From: Candidatus Aminicenantota bacterium
GTDB lineage: Bacteria > Acidobacteriota > Aminicenantia > Aminicenantales > JAFGAV01
Direction: 5' to 3'
DNA: 9,334 bases
Assembly (NCBI GenBank): GCA_016867615.1
Contig: VGJG01000043.1
Location: 1 to 9,334 of the forward strand
In this document: positions 1 to 5,610 of the stretch, piece by piece
How the letters are laid out: each line of letters begins with the position of its first letter
Position numbering within the stretch: the first letter of the stretch is position 1
Program-made: the position numbers and the translations under genes
Notes under the pieces: generated by a model
What the model saw: only the letters and a program-made list of their open reading frames with translations
The model's database searches: none
What the model was told of the DNA's origin: nothing

Positions 1-359
1 CCGCTCTCGCCCTTGTTCGGGTCGAACACGGCCTGCATGAGCATGGGCGTCGTTTCCTCGACCTCCGGATTGTTCTTGATGTCCCGCTCCACGGACTCGT
101 CCAGGTAGCGCAAGCCCGTCCCCCCCTTAAGCATAAGGGTGGCCGCTTCGTAGGGACAGCCCTTGGCCGTGACCAGGACCTGGAAGCCCAGGTTGTCGAT
201 GTCCTTGTTGAGCGCCGCCTCGTAGCCGCGGTTGAACCCCAGCAGGCTGAGGAGCACCCAGGCCGAGAGCCCGATGCCCAGGACGGTCAGGGCGCTTCGG
301 GTCTTCTTGCGCAAGAGGTTCTTGGCCGCCACCTCGTAAATGCTGATTTTCTTGGCCAT
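1..359 (-). CDS. ABC transporter permease, MacB/FtsX type (N-terminal part; 3' end outside window)
   Basis: Only the first 119 residues are inside the window; the gene runs off the left edge. The start is the ATG at 359, preceded by a GGAGAAAGG ribosome binding site. The order is a short basic cytoplasmic stretch (IYEVAAKNLLRKKTRSALT, residues 7-25), a first membrane helix (about 24-42, LTVLGIGLSAWVLLSLLGF) and then the start of an extracytoplasmic domain. This is the classic N-terminus of MacB_PCD/FtsX permeases, which work with a separate ATPase and usually act on periplasmic or membrane substrates rather than classical import. A cysteine sits in TAKGCPYEA (C68) in the periplasmic part. It is the last visible gene of the minus-strand operon, 27 bases after the FMN_bind-like gene, so an ATPase may follow to the left. 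The substrate is not deducible; metal, lipoprotein or peptide export are all possible. Confidence 0.82.
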   Translation of the reverse strand, partial: MAKKISIYEVAAKNLLRKKTRSALTVLGIGLSAWVLLSLLGFNRGYEAALNKDIDNLGFQVLVTAKGCPYEAATLMLKGGTGLRYLDESVERDIKNNPEVEETTPMLMQAVFDPNKGES

Positions 360-386
360 GATGCCGTGCCTTTCTCCGGCCGTCCC

Positions 387-1091
387 TCAGTCCGCTCTCG
401 GGCTTGGGAGCGGTCCCCCGGGAGCGGCCGAAGGGGGCAGAAACTTGTTGCCCAGTAAAAATTCATCGATCAGAATGAGGTTTTTCTTGACCGCCCGCAG
501 GATGGCTCGGAAATCATCTCCGGCCTCGGAAGCGGGATTGGTGATGCCCGCCGCGCGGCTCCCGGCAGGCGCGGAGCCCGTCCGGACGTCGTAGGCGAAG
601 AAGTCCCCGAGATTCAATCCGGCGAACTGCCGGCCGAAGGCAGCGTCGCGCAACAGAGAAGCCTGCCGGGATGTCAGCTTCTGGATATAGAATCCCCTGA
701 CCGTTCCCTCCGGGTCGACCGCCAGGAAGACCTGCAAGCCTCCGTAGCGGCCCTTCTGGTTGACGCCGTGGATGTAGCCGATGATATTGCCGTCCTTGAG
801 GACGTGATACATCGTGTAGGGAACGTCGATCGTTTCGTATAATCCCTTGAAGGGGTCGCCCAGACGCTCTTCGATGCGGCGCAGCAACTCGCGGCCCCCC
901 CGCCGGTCGATGGAGACGTAAACGGTCTTGTAGCCCGTCGATTCCGGGAACAGCCGTTTCACGTCCCGGTCGGGATCGTTGAGGTCGCAGCCCACGGCGG
1001 GAAAGAGGGGCCGGGCCGCCAGAAGAACGAACAGGGCCGCCGCGGCGGCGACGGCACCCCAGACAGGCGAAACATTCGAATCAATTCTCAT
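387..1091 (-). CDS. Membrane-anchored FMN_bind-like protein
   Basis: A 234-residue exported protein. I place the start at the ATG at 1091 because AAGAGGA lies 5 bases before it; in-frame ATGs at 1097 and 1106 have no comparable site. Residues 12-32 are a hydrophobic anchor or signal segment, followed by C35 in PAVGC, a weak lipobox. Residues about 100-205 resemble the FMN_bind fold seen in RnfG/NqrC-type proteins: GNIIGYIHGV, GGLQVFLAVDPEGTVRGFYI and then AAGITNPASEAGDDFRAIL. That last piece sits where the flavinylation motif (S-G-A-T) is expected, with T184 as the possible FMN acceptor. The motif is divergent (GIT instead of GAT), so covalent FMN attachment is uncertain. It lies 30 bases after the barrel gene (15 bases if the ATG at 1106 is used) and before the ABC permease. 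A redox or electron-delivery role in the envelope is inference. Confidence 0.68.
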   Translation of the reverse strand: MRIDSNVSPVWGAVAAAAALFVLLAARPLFPAVGCDLNDPDRDVKRLFPESTGYKTVYVSIDRRGGRELLRRIEERLGDPFKGLYETIDVPYTMYHVLKDGNIIGYIHGVNQKGRYGGLQVFLAVDPEGTVRGFYIQKLTSRQASLLRDAAFGRQFAGLNLGDFFAYDVRTGSAPAGSRAAGITNPASEAGDDFRAILRAVKKNLILIDEFLLGNKFLPPSAAPGGPLPSPRAD

Positions 1092-1121
1092 GGACATCCT
1101 CTTCATCTCGTGGACGGCGCC

Positions 1122-2114
1122 CTAGAAACGCAATCCCTTGTAATAATAGATTTGGACCACGGCCGTCGTGTCTTTCATCTCCCGGTCGTAGCGGACCATG
1201 CCCCGTACGGTCCAGTCCGCGGAGACCAGGATCGTGACCCCCCCCGAGATCTGCCATTCCGTCTCCTCCCCATGGAAGAGCGCGACGGGCTGGACCTCGA
1301 CCTTGAGGCGACTCTCGGGAAAGAGGGATAGTCCCGCCCGCCACATCAGGGCCGCGACCGGACGACCGTCCTTCCTACCGGCGACGACCTCGACGCGGCT
1401 TTCCAGGTTGTCCCTTAGGAGCGTCAGGTCGGCCTGCAGGGCGCCGAAGGGATGGGAACCCTCAGACATCCGGTGGTAGCCCATGACCTCCAGGACCCGG
1501 CCGCCGCCCGCCGAGAGCCCCAGGCTGACGTTGTCCCGCTCCGGGACGCCCAAGGACATCCTGGCCGCCAGAAAATAGCTCTTCCCGACGGCGAGGGGCA
1601 TGCCCGACCCCGTCGTCAACGATACGCCGGCCCTCCCCCAGGAGAAGTCCCTCTCCGCCCCCGCGCCCCAATCGCGGTCGAACCCGAACCCGCTCATGGA
1701 CAGCGGCTGGAGGAGAAGAGCGTGGCTGTCGAGGTCGGCCGCCAGGCCGAAACGCGGGCGGTTGTGCCCGAACCACAAGCCGGCCGGCCCGACCTTCAAC
1801 TTGAGATAGGCGTTGTAGAGCTGGGGCTCGAGCGCCGGACCGCCGCCCTCGTTCGCCGCCAGCCTGAACTGGACGGCCAGGACGGCCCGGTCGCCGGACG
1901 CGTCCGAGAAACGCCGGACGTAATCGAAGCCCAGACTGGGCTTCTGCATCGCCTCATCCCGGTGATGGGAAAAAAAGACGGTCTTGCCCGCCGCGCTCGA
2001 AAACCCGGCTACGGCCTGGGCTTCGAGGAAGAAGAGCGTGCCCGAGCCGAGGACGGGGAGGGCGGCCGAAGCGGCGAGGAGCGTGGTCAGGACAATGCGG
2101 AAAATTCTAGACAT
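1122..2114 (-). CDS. Outer-membrane beta-barrel protein (porin-like, unknown substrate)
   Basis: A 330-residue protein with a signal peptide (basic MSRIFR, hydrophobic core to about residue 22, cleavage likely near VLG-SG). The rest is rich in alternating hydrophobic/polar strands with Gly and aromatic residues, for example LYNAYLKLKVGPAGLWFGHN and VRGMVRYDREMKDTTAVVQ. It ends in YYYKGLRF, and a terminal Phe is the usual recognition signal for barrel assembly. The length suits a 12-16-stranded barrel. The start overlaps the stop of the upstream YtkA-like gene by 8 bases (ATGTCTAG), which suggests translational coupling. I do not recognise a named family. In this operon it probably provides the outer-membrane step of a transport or redox module; that is inference from context. 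Confidence 0.78.
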   Translation of the reverse strand: MSRIFRIVLTTLLAASAALPVLGSGTLFFLEAQAVAGFSSAAGKTVFFSHHRDEAMQKPSLGFDYVRRFSDASGDRAVLAVQFRLAANEGGGPALEPQLYNAYLKLKVGPAGLWFGHNRPRFGLAADLDSHALLLQPLSMSGFGFDRDWGAGAERDFSWGRAGVSLTTGSGMPLAVGKSYFLAARMSLGVPERDNVSLGLSAGGGRVLEVMGYHRMSEGSHPFGALQADLTLLRDNLESRVEVVAGRKDGRPVAALMWRAGLSLFPESRLKVEVQPVALFHGEETEWQISGGVTILVSADWTVRGMVRYDREMKDTTAVVQIYYYKGLRF

Positions 2115-2565
2115 CGAACAGCAGTCGCCCCCGGAACACGATTTTTCCGTCCTTGAGGAACGTCAGCCGGACCTCCCAGTCACCGGGCATGACGATGTTC
2201 ACCGGCAGGAGATAGTTGTTCATCTTGTTGAGCTTAAACTCCTGCTCGCCCGAGTCGTGGGCGCCCCTCATGGAGGGCATGTCCGAGCGCCCGGTGATGA
2301 CGAAGGGGGAGACCTTGTTCTTTTTCTTGTCGAAGACCTGGATTTTCAGGATGACCATGCCCAGCTTCGGTTTCTCGTTGAACTCGTAGGTGAAATGAAG
2401 GCCTCCGTCGAGCGCGACCCGTTTTCCGGGCCCGGGAAGAAGCTTGAATTCCTCCTCCCCGGCCGTGGTTTGAGGCGGCGCGTCCGCGGTAGCCCGGCGG
2501 AGAGCGGAGGGAACGGACAGGAGCCACAGGACAAACAAAAGCGAGATTGCTTTTCGAATCGTCAT
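2107..2565 (-). CDS. Small exported YtkA-like protein
   Basis: A 152-residue protein and the first gene of the minus-strand operon. It has a signal peptide (basic MTIRK, hydrophobic ISLLFVLWLLSV, cleavage likely near ATADA at 25-29). The mature part looks like one Ig-like beta domain of the YtkA/FixH type: a central SDMPSMRGAH (94-103) and a late VMPGDWEVRLTF (125-136), the two features that mark this family. The Met/His residues in MPSMRGAH are candidates for metal contact, but metal binding is not shown. AGGAAG lies just upstream of the ATG and a strong promoter 33 bases before that. It shares 8 bases with the next gene. The domain call is fairly good; the function is open. Confidence 0.7.
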   Translation of the reverse strand: MTIRKAISLLFVLWLLSVPSALRRATADAPPQTTAGEEEFKLLPGPGKRVALDGGLHFTYEFNEKPKLGMVILKIQVFDKKKNKVSPFVITGRSDMPSMRGAHDSGEQEFKLNKMNNYLLPVNIVMPGDWEVRLTFLKDGKIVFRGRLLFDV

Positions 2566-2597
2566 CGATCTTCCTATATACTACTATTTCTATAGAC

Positions 2598-2626
2598 AAT
2601 ATAATTCAGTGCCGGGGCGTTGTCAA
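2598..2626 (-). promoter_or_regulatory. sigma70-type promoter of the YtkA/OMP/FMN_bind/ABC operon
   Basis: On the minus strand TTGACA (2626-2621), a 17-base spacer and TATATT (2603-2598) lie about 33 bases before the YtkA-like start codon. This gives a short AT-rich leader of about 25 bases that ends in AGGAAG. The -35 matches the consensus fully and the -10 at five of six positions, within otherwise very GC-rich DNA. Confidence 0.7.
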
Positions 2627-2851
2627 CCGGCTCTGGCGGAGGCGGCCTCAGCCGTCGAGGTCGGGACAAGACCGGCCGCCCCGGACCGCGGGGCCGGCTG
2701 GTTGTGGGTCCCGCACAACCGCCGGGGAGTTTGAGGGGGCGGCGCAGCCCTCCTCCAGAGGTCAGCGAAGCGCCGAGGGGGGCCTTGACTCCGCCCTGGA
2801 AGTGGCCCGTCTCCAAGGATGATTAAGGCAAGGGAATTGTGAGACGGAACG
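2627..2851. other. GC-rich intergenic gap, no gene recognised
   Basis: These 225 bases lie between the end of the DUF2891 gene and the promoter of the next minus-strand operon. An open frame runs through on the plus strand, but it is Gly/Arg/Pro-rich with no good ribosome site, as expected by chance at this GC content. A GC-rich dyad (CCGG...GCCCCG/CGGGGC...CCGG, about 2672-2699) could fold, but no T-run follows on the minus strand. I see no convincing terminator or RNA gene. Confidence 0.45.
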
Positions 2852-3955
2852 CTAGTCCTTTAATCCCCGTTGCGTCGTCAGATACACCGCGAACGAGGCC
2901 AGCCAGTGTCCGCCCTCGTAGTGTTCGCCCGAGACGGCGCGCAGGCCCGAATCGGCATGGGCCGCCGCAGCGGCGAGCAGCGGCGGCCGCCGCGCGTCGC
3001 CCGCGGGCAGGCTCGAAGCGACGCCCTCCAGCATCCAGGCGCGGCTCAGGTTCAGGCCGTCGAGGTGGACGAGCTTTCCGTCGGAGGGGTCGGTCACCAC
3101 GGCCGGAGCGAGCCAGCCGGTCTTCCCGTCCCTCGGGATGCCGGGCAGGAACCCGTCGAGCCAGCCCGCGAACTCATCGGGCGAAAGAACCCTTCTCACC
3201 GCGTCCGCCTCAGCCAGGCAGGGCGAGAGGAAATCCTCGCCCGAGGGCTCATAGTTCAGGGGGCCGTTCCGGTCCTTGAGGAAGAAATTCCGCAGGCGCC
3301 CCTCGACGAGCGCCTCCATTTCCCTGTCCCCCGCGGTGCGCGCCCAGTCGAGGACGAGCCCCAGAGCGAAGGCCGTCTGGCTGTGCTCGCCCGAGCGCAC
3401 CGGGAAGGACAGCTTGGGCAGCCAGGACCGGAACCTCGCTGCTGCGGCAGCCTCCAGCGGCGCAAGCGTCTTCGTCCATGCCTCCGCCCGCGGGTTGTCC
3501 CATTCCCTCAATTCCGCCGCCAGTTGCAGAAGCCAGGCCAGGCCGTACGGCCGCTCGAACGAGGCGCGGTCCTTGACCGTCAGGTATCCGGTCTCGACGG
3601 CGATGTTCTCCGGCGTCAGGCTCCGGCCCAGGGCGGCGAGGGCCTGCTCGGCGAAGGGAGCATGCGGAAAGAGCCGCGCCAGGCGCGCCAGCAGCCAGTG
3701 GCCGTGCACGGCCGAATGCCAGTCGAAGCAGCCGAAAAAAGCCGGCGTCAGCTTCCGCGGCGGCAGGACGTCGTCGTCGCCGAGGAGAACGTGGGCGATC
3801 TTGTTCGGATATTCCTGATGGACGCACTGGAGCGCCAGAGCGGCGAACCGGCCGGCCGTTTCCTCGTCCAGTTTGGGTTTTTCTCCCGCGGCCGTCGATG
3901 CGGCGGCAAGCGCTACAGCCAGTGATACACATACGGCTTGATATGCTTTTGTCAT
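2852..3955 (-). CDS. DUF2891 family protein with signal peptide
   Basis: A 367-residue protein. Residues 1-24 form a signal peptide (MTKAY, then an Ala/Val/Leu core, cleavage near AAG-EK), so it is exported. The family mark is clear: YPNKIAHVL (49-57), PAFFGCFDWHSAVHGHW (71-87), SGEHSQTAFALGLVLDW (188-204), LDGLNLSRAW (298-307) and YEGGHWLASFAVYL (346-359). The many paired helices suggest an alpha/alpha toroid, the fold of several glycan- or uronate-acting enzymes. The conserved His, Asp and Trp residues would line the pocket. DUF2891 has no established reaction, so an enzymatic role is inference. The start has a purine-rich GGGAGAAAGGAA immediately upstream. It is transcribed alone, divergent from the small acidic-protein gene. 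Confidence 0.88.
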   Translation of the reverse strand: MTKAYQAVCVSLAVALAAASTAAGEKPKLDEETAGRFAALALQCVHQEYPNKIAHVLLGDDDVLPPRKLTPAFFGCFDWHSAVHGHWLLARLARLFPHAPFAEQALAALGRSLTPENIAVETGYLTVKDRASFERPYGLAWLLQLAAELREWDNPRAEAWTKTLAPLEAAAAARFRSWLPKLSFPVRSGEHSQTAFALGLVLDWARTAGDREMEALVEGRLRNFFLKDRNGPLNYEPSGEDFLSPCLAEADAVRRVLSPDEFAGWLDGFLPGIPRDGKTGWLAPAVVTDPSDGKLVHLDGLNLSRAWMLEGVASSLPAGDARRPPLLAAAAAHADSGLRAVSGEHYEGGHWLASFAVYLTTQRGLKD

Positions 3956-3973
3956 TTCCTTTCTCCCGAGATG

Positions 3974-4001
3974 ATGGTAGCCCCCTCCCGCAAAATGTCA
4001 A
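3974..4001 (-). promoter_or_regulatory. Possible promoter of the DUF2891 gene
   Basis: On the minus strand TTGACA (4001-3996), a 16-base spacer and TACCAT (3979-3974) lie just before the gene. The -35 is perfect and the -10 matches at four of six positions. The implied leader is only about 12 bases and would start within the ribosome site region, so the call is moderate. Confidence 0.4.
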
Positions 4002-4025
4002 GCGTTTCGAAGTTCGACCGGCGTC

Positions 4026-4056
4026 TTGACTTCCGCGCCCGGCCGTCCTGTATAAT
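4026..4056 (+). promoter_or_regulatory. Promoter of the small acidic-protein gene
   Basis: TTGACT (4026-4031) and a perfect TATAAT (4051-4056) are separated by 19 bases, longer than ideal. The gene starts 61 bases after the -10. This box lies upstream of the ATG at 4118 but inside the longest open frame, which argues against using an earlier in-frame start. Confidence 0.5.
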
Positions 4057-4117
4057 GGGCTTCCGGTGCGCGATCGTGCCGGCTGGAGGAAACGCGACAA
4101 ACGGGAAGGAACCGCCC

Positions 4118-4399
4118 ATGAGCACTCAATATTTTTTCGAGGGATTCAAGTCCAAAACGACGCTCGACGAGGAAGAGACAAGGGTTCTGGAACATCTCCA
4201 GGAACTGCCCGACCTGGACGCTGCCACGGACAAGGCCCGCGATCTTTTAGAGAAGGACACGAGCCTGGGCTTGACGGTCATCTCCAAGCACAGCCCCACG
4301 GGGGACCACCAGGGGCTGAAGTTCATCTTCCGGGATAAAGAGGGGAAACTGGAGGAAGGGGACCTCTACTGGGGCGACTGGCTCTGCCGGGAAGGCTGA
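4118..4399 (+). CDS. Small acidic protein of unknown function
   Basis: A 93-residue protein that I do not recognise. I chose the ATG at 4118 because GGGAAGGA (4103-4110) precedes it at normal spacing and a TATAAT box lies upstream; the open frame extends further left to 3938, but that stretch overlaps the DUF2891 start and promoter region. It has no signal peptide or membrane segment, so it is probably cytoplasmic. Asp/Glu are plentiful throughout. Residues 16-48 (LDEEETRVLEHLQELPDLD and what follows) look helical; the C-terminal half (TVISKHSPTGDHQGLKFIF, then EGDLYWGDWLC) looks like beta strands ending in an aromatic patch. It stands alone, divergent from DUF2891 and convergent with HU. It could be a small regulatory or interaction protein, but nothing in the sequence shows this. 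Confidence 0.7.
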   Translation: MSTQYFFEGFKSKTTLDEEETRVLEHLQELPDLDAATDKARDLLEKDTSLGLTVISKHSPTGDHQGLKFIFRDKEGKLEEGDLYWGDWLCREG

Positions 4400-4510
4400 G
4401 CCGCGCGCTTTCCCCGTCCGTCTCCCCTTCGCCCGGTCCGCGGTCTGGGTTCAACCGTTCCTTCCACAAGTCCGTCTAAACCGTAATTCTGACTCCGTCC
4501 GCGAACGTCG

Positions 4511-4529
4511 AAAAAAGTCGGAGACCGAC
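4511..4529 (-). terminator. Candidate intrinsic terminator after the HU gene
   Basis: On the minus strand a GTCGG-TCT-CCGAC hairpin is followed directly by six T residues (positions 4516-4511). The stem is only 5 bp but GC-rich, and the T-run is uncommon in this GC-rich DNA. It lies about 125 bases past the HU stop, beyond the larger 15-bp stem, so it may act as a backup terminator. Confidence 0.4.
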
Positions 4530-4598
4530 GCAGGAAACAACCGGGAGGATGAATACCGGATGAATTGAACGCGGCGCGCCGCCGCCTAGGATAACGCT

Positions 4599-4634
4599 CG
4601 CTCAAACCGCGGCCGCGAAGCCGCGGTTTGAGCG
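4599..4634. terminator. 15-bp perfect hairpin between convergent genes, probable bidirectional terminator
   Basis: CGCTCAAACCGCGGC (4599-4613) and its exact reverse complement (4620-4634) enclose a 6-base loop, CGCGAA. The stem starts 19 bases past the HU stop and about 200 bases past the end of the small acidic-protein gene. No T-run follows on either strand, so it is not a textbook intrinsic terminator. It may still block transcription from both sides or stabilise the 3' end of the HU mRNA. Confidence 0.55.
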
Positions 4635-4653
4635 GCTGTTCAATTGCGACGGG

Positions 4654-4935
4654 TCAGCCGAGGATCGCGTCTTTACAGGCTTTGGCCACGCGGAACTTGA
4701 CGGCTTTCTTGGCCGGGATGGTGATCGTCGCGCCCGTGGCGGGGTTGCGTCCCTGGCGTTCCTTGCGGTGTACGAGCACGAGCTTGCCCAGTCCGGGGAC
4801 GGTGAAGCCCTCGCCGGCGTTCTTGTAGGCCATTCCTACCAGGGCTTCGATGGCCGCATCAGCCTGCTTCTTGGTGATACCGGCCGCCTCGGCCACGCCA
4901 GCCACGATCTGGGATTTGGTCATACCCTTCGCCAT
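4654..4935 (-). CDS. HU family DNA-binding protein
   Basis: A 93-residue histone-like nucleoid protein that bends DNA as a dimer. The N-terminal helices (MTKSQIVAGVAEAAGITKKQ, 5-24, then ADAAIEALVGMAY) form the dimer core. GFTVPGLGKLVLVHRKER (43-60) is followed by the DNA-gripping beta-arm mark GRNPATG (62-68), in which P65 is the intercalating proline, and the arm returns with ITIPAKKAVKFR. Length and motif match HU; IHF subunits share the fold and cannot be fully excluded, but HU is more likely. The start at 4935 has AAAGGAG 7 bases upstream. Transcribed alone, with an inverted repeat over its predicted promoter and a strong stem after its end. Confidence 0.95.
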   Translation of the reverse strand: MAKGMTKSQIVAGVAEAAGITKKQADAAIEALVGMAYKNAGEGFTVPGLGKLVLVHRKERQGRNPATGATITIPAKKAVKFRVAKACKDAILG

Positions 4936-4981
4936 TCGCTGTCTCCTTTGATGTCCTTGCGGCTGAACCTGATTGGCTCAA

Positions 4982-5022
4982 CCCCTGAAAGGCACTATAT
5001 GCACTTTTCAGGGGAAAAGCAA
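4982..5022 (-). promoter_or_regulatory. HU promoter overlapped by a 9-bp-arm inverted repeat (candidate operator)
   Basis: CCCCTGAAA (4982-4990) and TTTCAGGGG (5006-5014) are perfect arms around 15 bases. The best minus-strand promoter, TTGCTT (5022-5017), 17 bases, TATAGT (4999-4994), places its -10 in the centre of the dyad. A second -35-like TTGACA lies at 5033-5028. A bound dimer would cover the -10, so this may be a repressor site controlling HU. The dyad is seen directly; the regulator is unknown. Confidence 0.5.
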
Positions 5023-5178
5023 GACCTTGTCAAATATATTTTGGAATTTCTTTGCCCGCCCCCGCGCGCCGAAATCTAGGTCAGGACCGAGCGCAGCCGC
5101 GGCCTCCGATAGGAATTCATATCAAGGCGGCCCCGCTTCGAGCAAGAGGTCGGCGGGTTTGCGCCGGGGGTCGGGGCC

Positions 5179-5207
5179 TTGACAGAGTCGGCTTATAAAT
5201 ATATGAA
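5179..5207 (+). promoter_or_regulatory. Promoter of the ars operon
   Basis: TTGACA (5179-5184), 17 bases, TATGAA (5202-5207). The -35 is a perfect match and the -10 matches at four of six. The predicted start of transcription is near 5214, inside the ArsR-type dyad. The TTG of the -35 box is also in frame with arsR, which makes it a tempting but unlikely start codon. Confidence 0.55.
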
Positions 5208-5220
5208 TGTATTTTCATAT
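5201..5220. promoter_or_regulatory. ArsR operator: perfect ATATGAA-N6-TTCATAT dyad
   Basis: ATATGAA (5201-5207) and TTCATAT (5214-5220) are perfect 7-base arms around TGTATT. The right arm extends into a 10-base palindrome, TTCATATGAA (5214-5223). AT-rich dyads of this kind next to arsR genes are typical ArsR/SmtB operators. It overlaps the -10 box and the predicted transcription start, so bound ArsR should block RNA polymerase until arsenite releases it. Confidence 0.7.
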
Positions 5221-5229
5221 GAAAAAGCG

Positions 5230-5610
5230 ATGAAAGCCGCGCTCAAGGCCTTAAGGACCCTCTCCGACCCCACGCGCCTCCGCGTCGTGGCTCTCCTGCT
5301 GCGGCAGGAACTGTGCGTCTGCGAGCTGATGTTCATTCTGGACAGGGAGCAGTCCCGCCTCTCGCATCAGCTCCGGATCCTGAAGGAGGCCGGCTTGGTG
5401 GAGGATCGCCGGGAGGGGCGGTGGATCAACTACCGAATCCCGGACGCTTCGCGCCGAAGCCTCGAGCGCCTGATGACCGAATTCCTCGGTCTCCGGCCGA
5501 AGGGCTCGAGGGAGATCGATTCCGACCTGGCGCGGCTGAGGCTCTGTCTCAAGAGGGATATTCGGCGCAGACACTGTCCGGTTTTCGGCCGCCCGAGGAG
5601 AAAGGCATGA
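5230..5610 (+). CDS. arsR: ArsR family arsenite-responsive repressor
   Basis: A 126-residue winged-helix repressor. I prefer the ATG at 5230 because it lies after the promoter and operator; upstream in-frame starts at 5203 (ATG) and 5179 (TTG) fall inside the -10 and -35 boxes. Their ribosome sites are no better, so start confidence is moderate. LKALRTLSDPTRLRVVALLL (5-24) is the usual ArsR opening. ELCVCEL (27-33) carries C29 and C31, the CVC arsenite-binding pair of E. coli-type ArsR. DREQSRLSHQLRILKEAGLV is the recognition region and RREGRWINYRI the beta wing. The C-terminal tail is basic and holds two further cysteines (in LCLKR and RHCPVF) that might complete a three-sulfur site. Its stop overlaps the arsP start by ATGA, so it is coupled to the efflux genes it should control. 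Confidence 0.92.
   Translation: MKAALKALRTLSDPTRLRVVALLLRQELCVCELMFILDREQSRLSHQLRILKEAGLVEDRREGRWINYRIPDASRRSLERLMTEFLGLRPKGSREIDSDLARLRLCLKRDIRRRHCPVFGRPRRKA

Noticed and set aside
2620..2826. Small plus-strand open frame in the GC-rich gap
   Set aside because: Low-complexity Gly/Arg/Pro product, no ribosome site, overlaps the operon promoter.
2870..3925. Long plus-strand open frame opposite the DUF2891 gene
   Set aside because: Shadow frame of a GC-rich gene; the minus strand carries unmistakable DUF2891 motifs while this product is Arg/Gln/Gly-rich without pattern.
4448..4468. GGTTCAACC resembling a tRNA T-loop
   Set aside because: No flanking 5-bp T-stem, acceptor stem or anticodon arm can be built around it.
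5179..5181. TTG start codon giving a 143-residue ArsR
   Set aside because: It forms the -35 box TTGACA, lies upstream of the operator dyad and has no ribosome binding site.
5313..5606. N-terminal extension of the ArsP permease
   Set aside because: It overlaps arsR in another frame, is Gly/Pro/Arg-rich without a membrane signal, and the ATG at 5607 has a strong ribosome site and the ATGA overlap.
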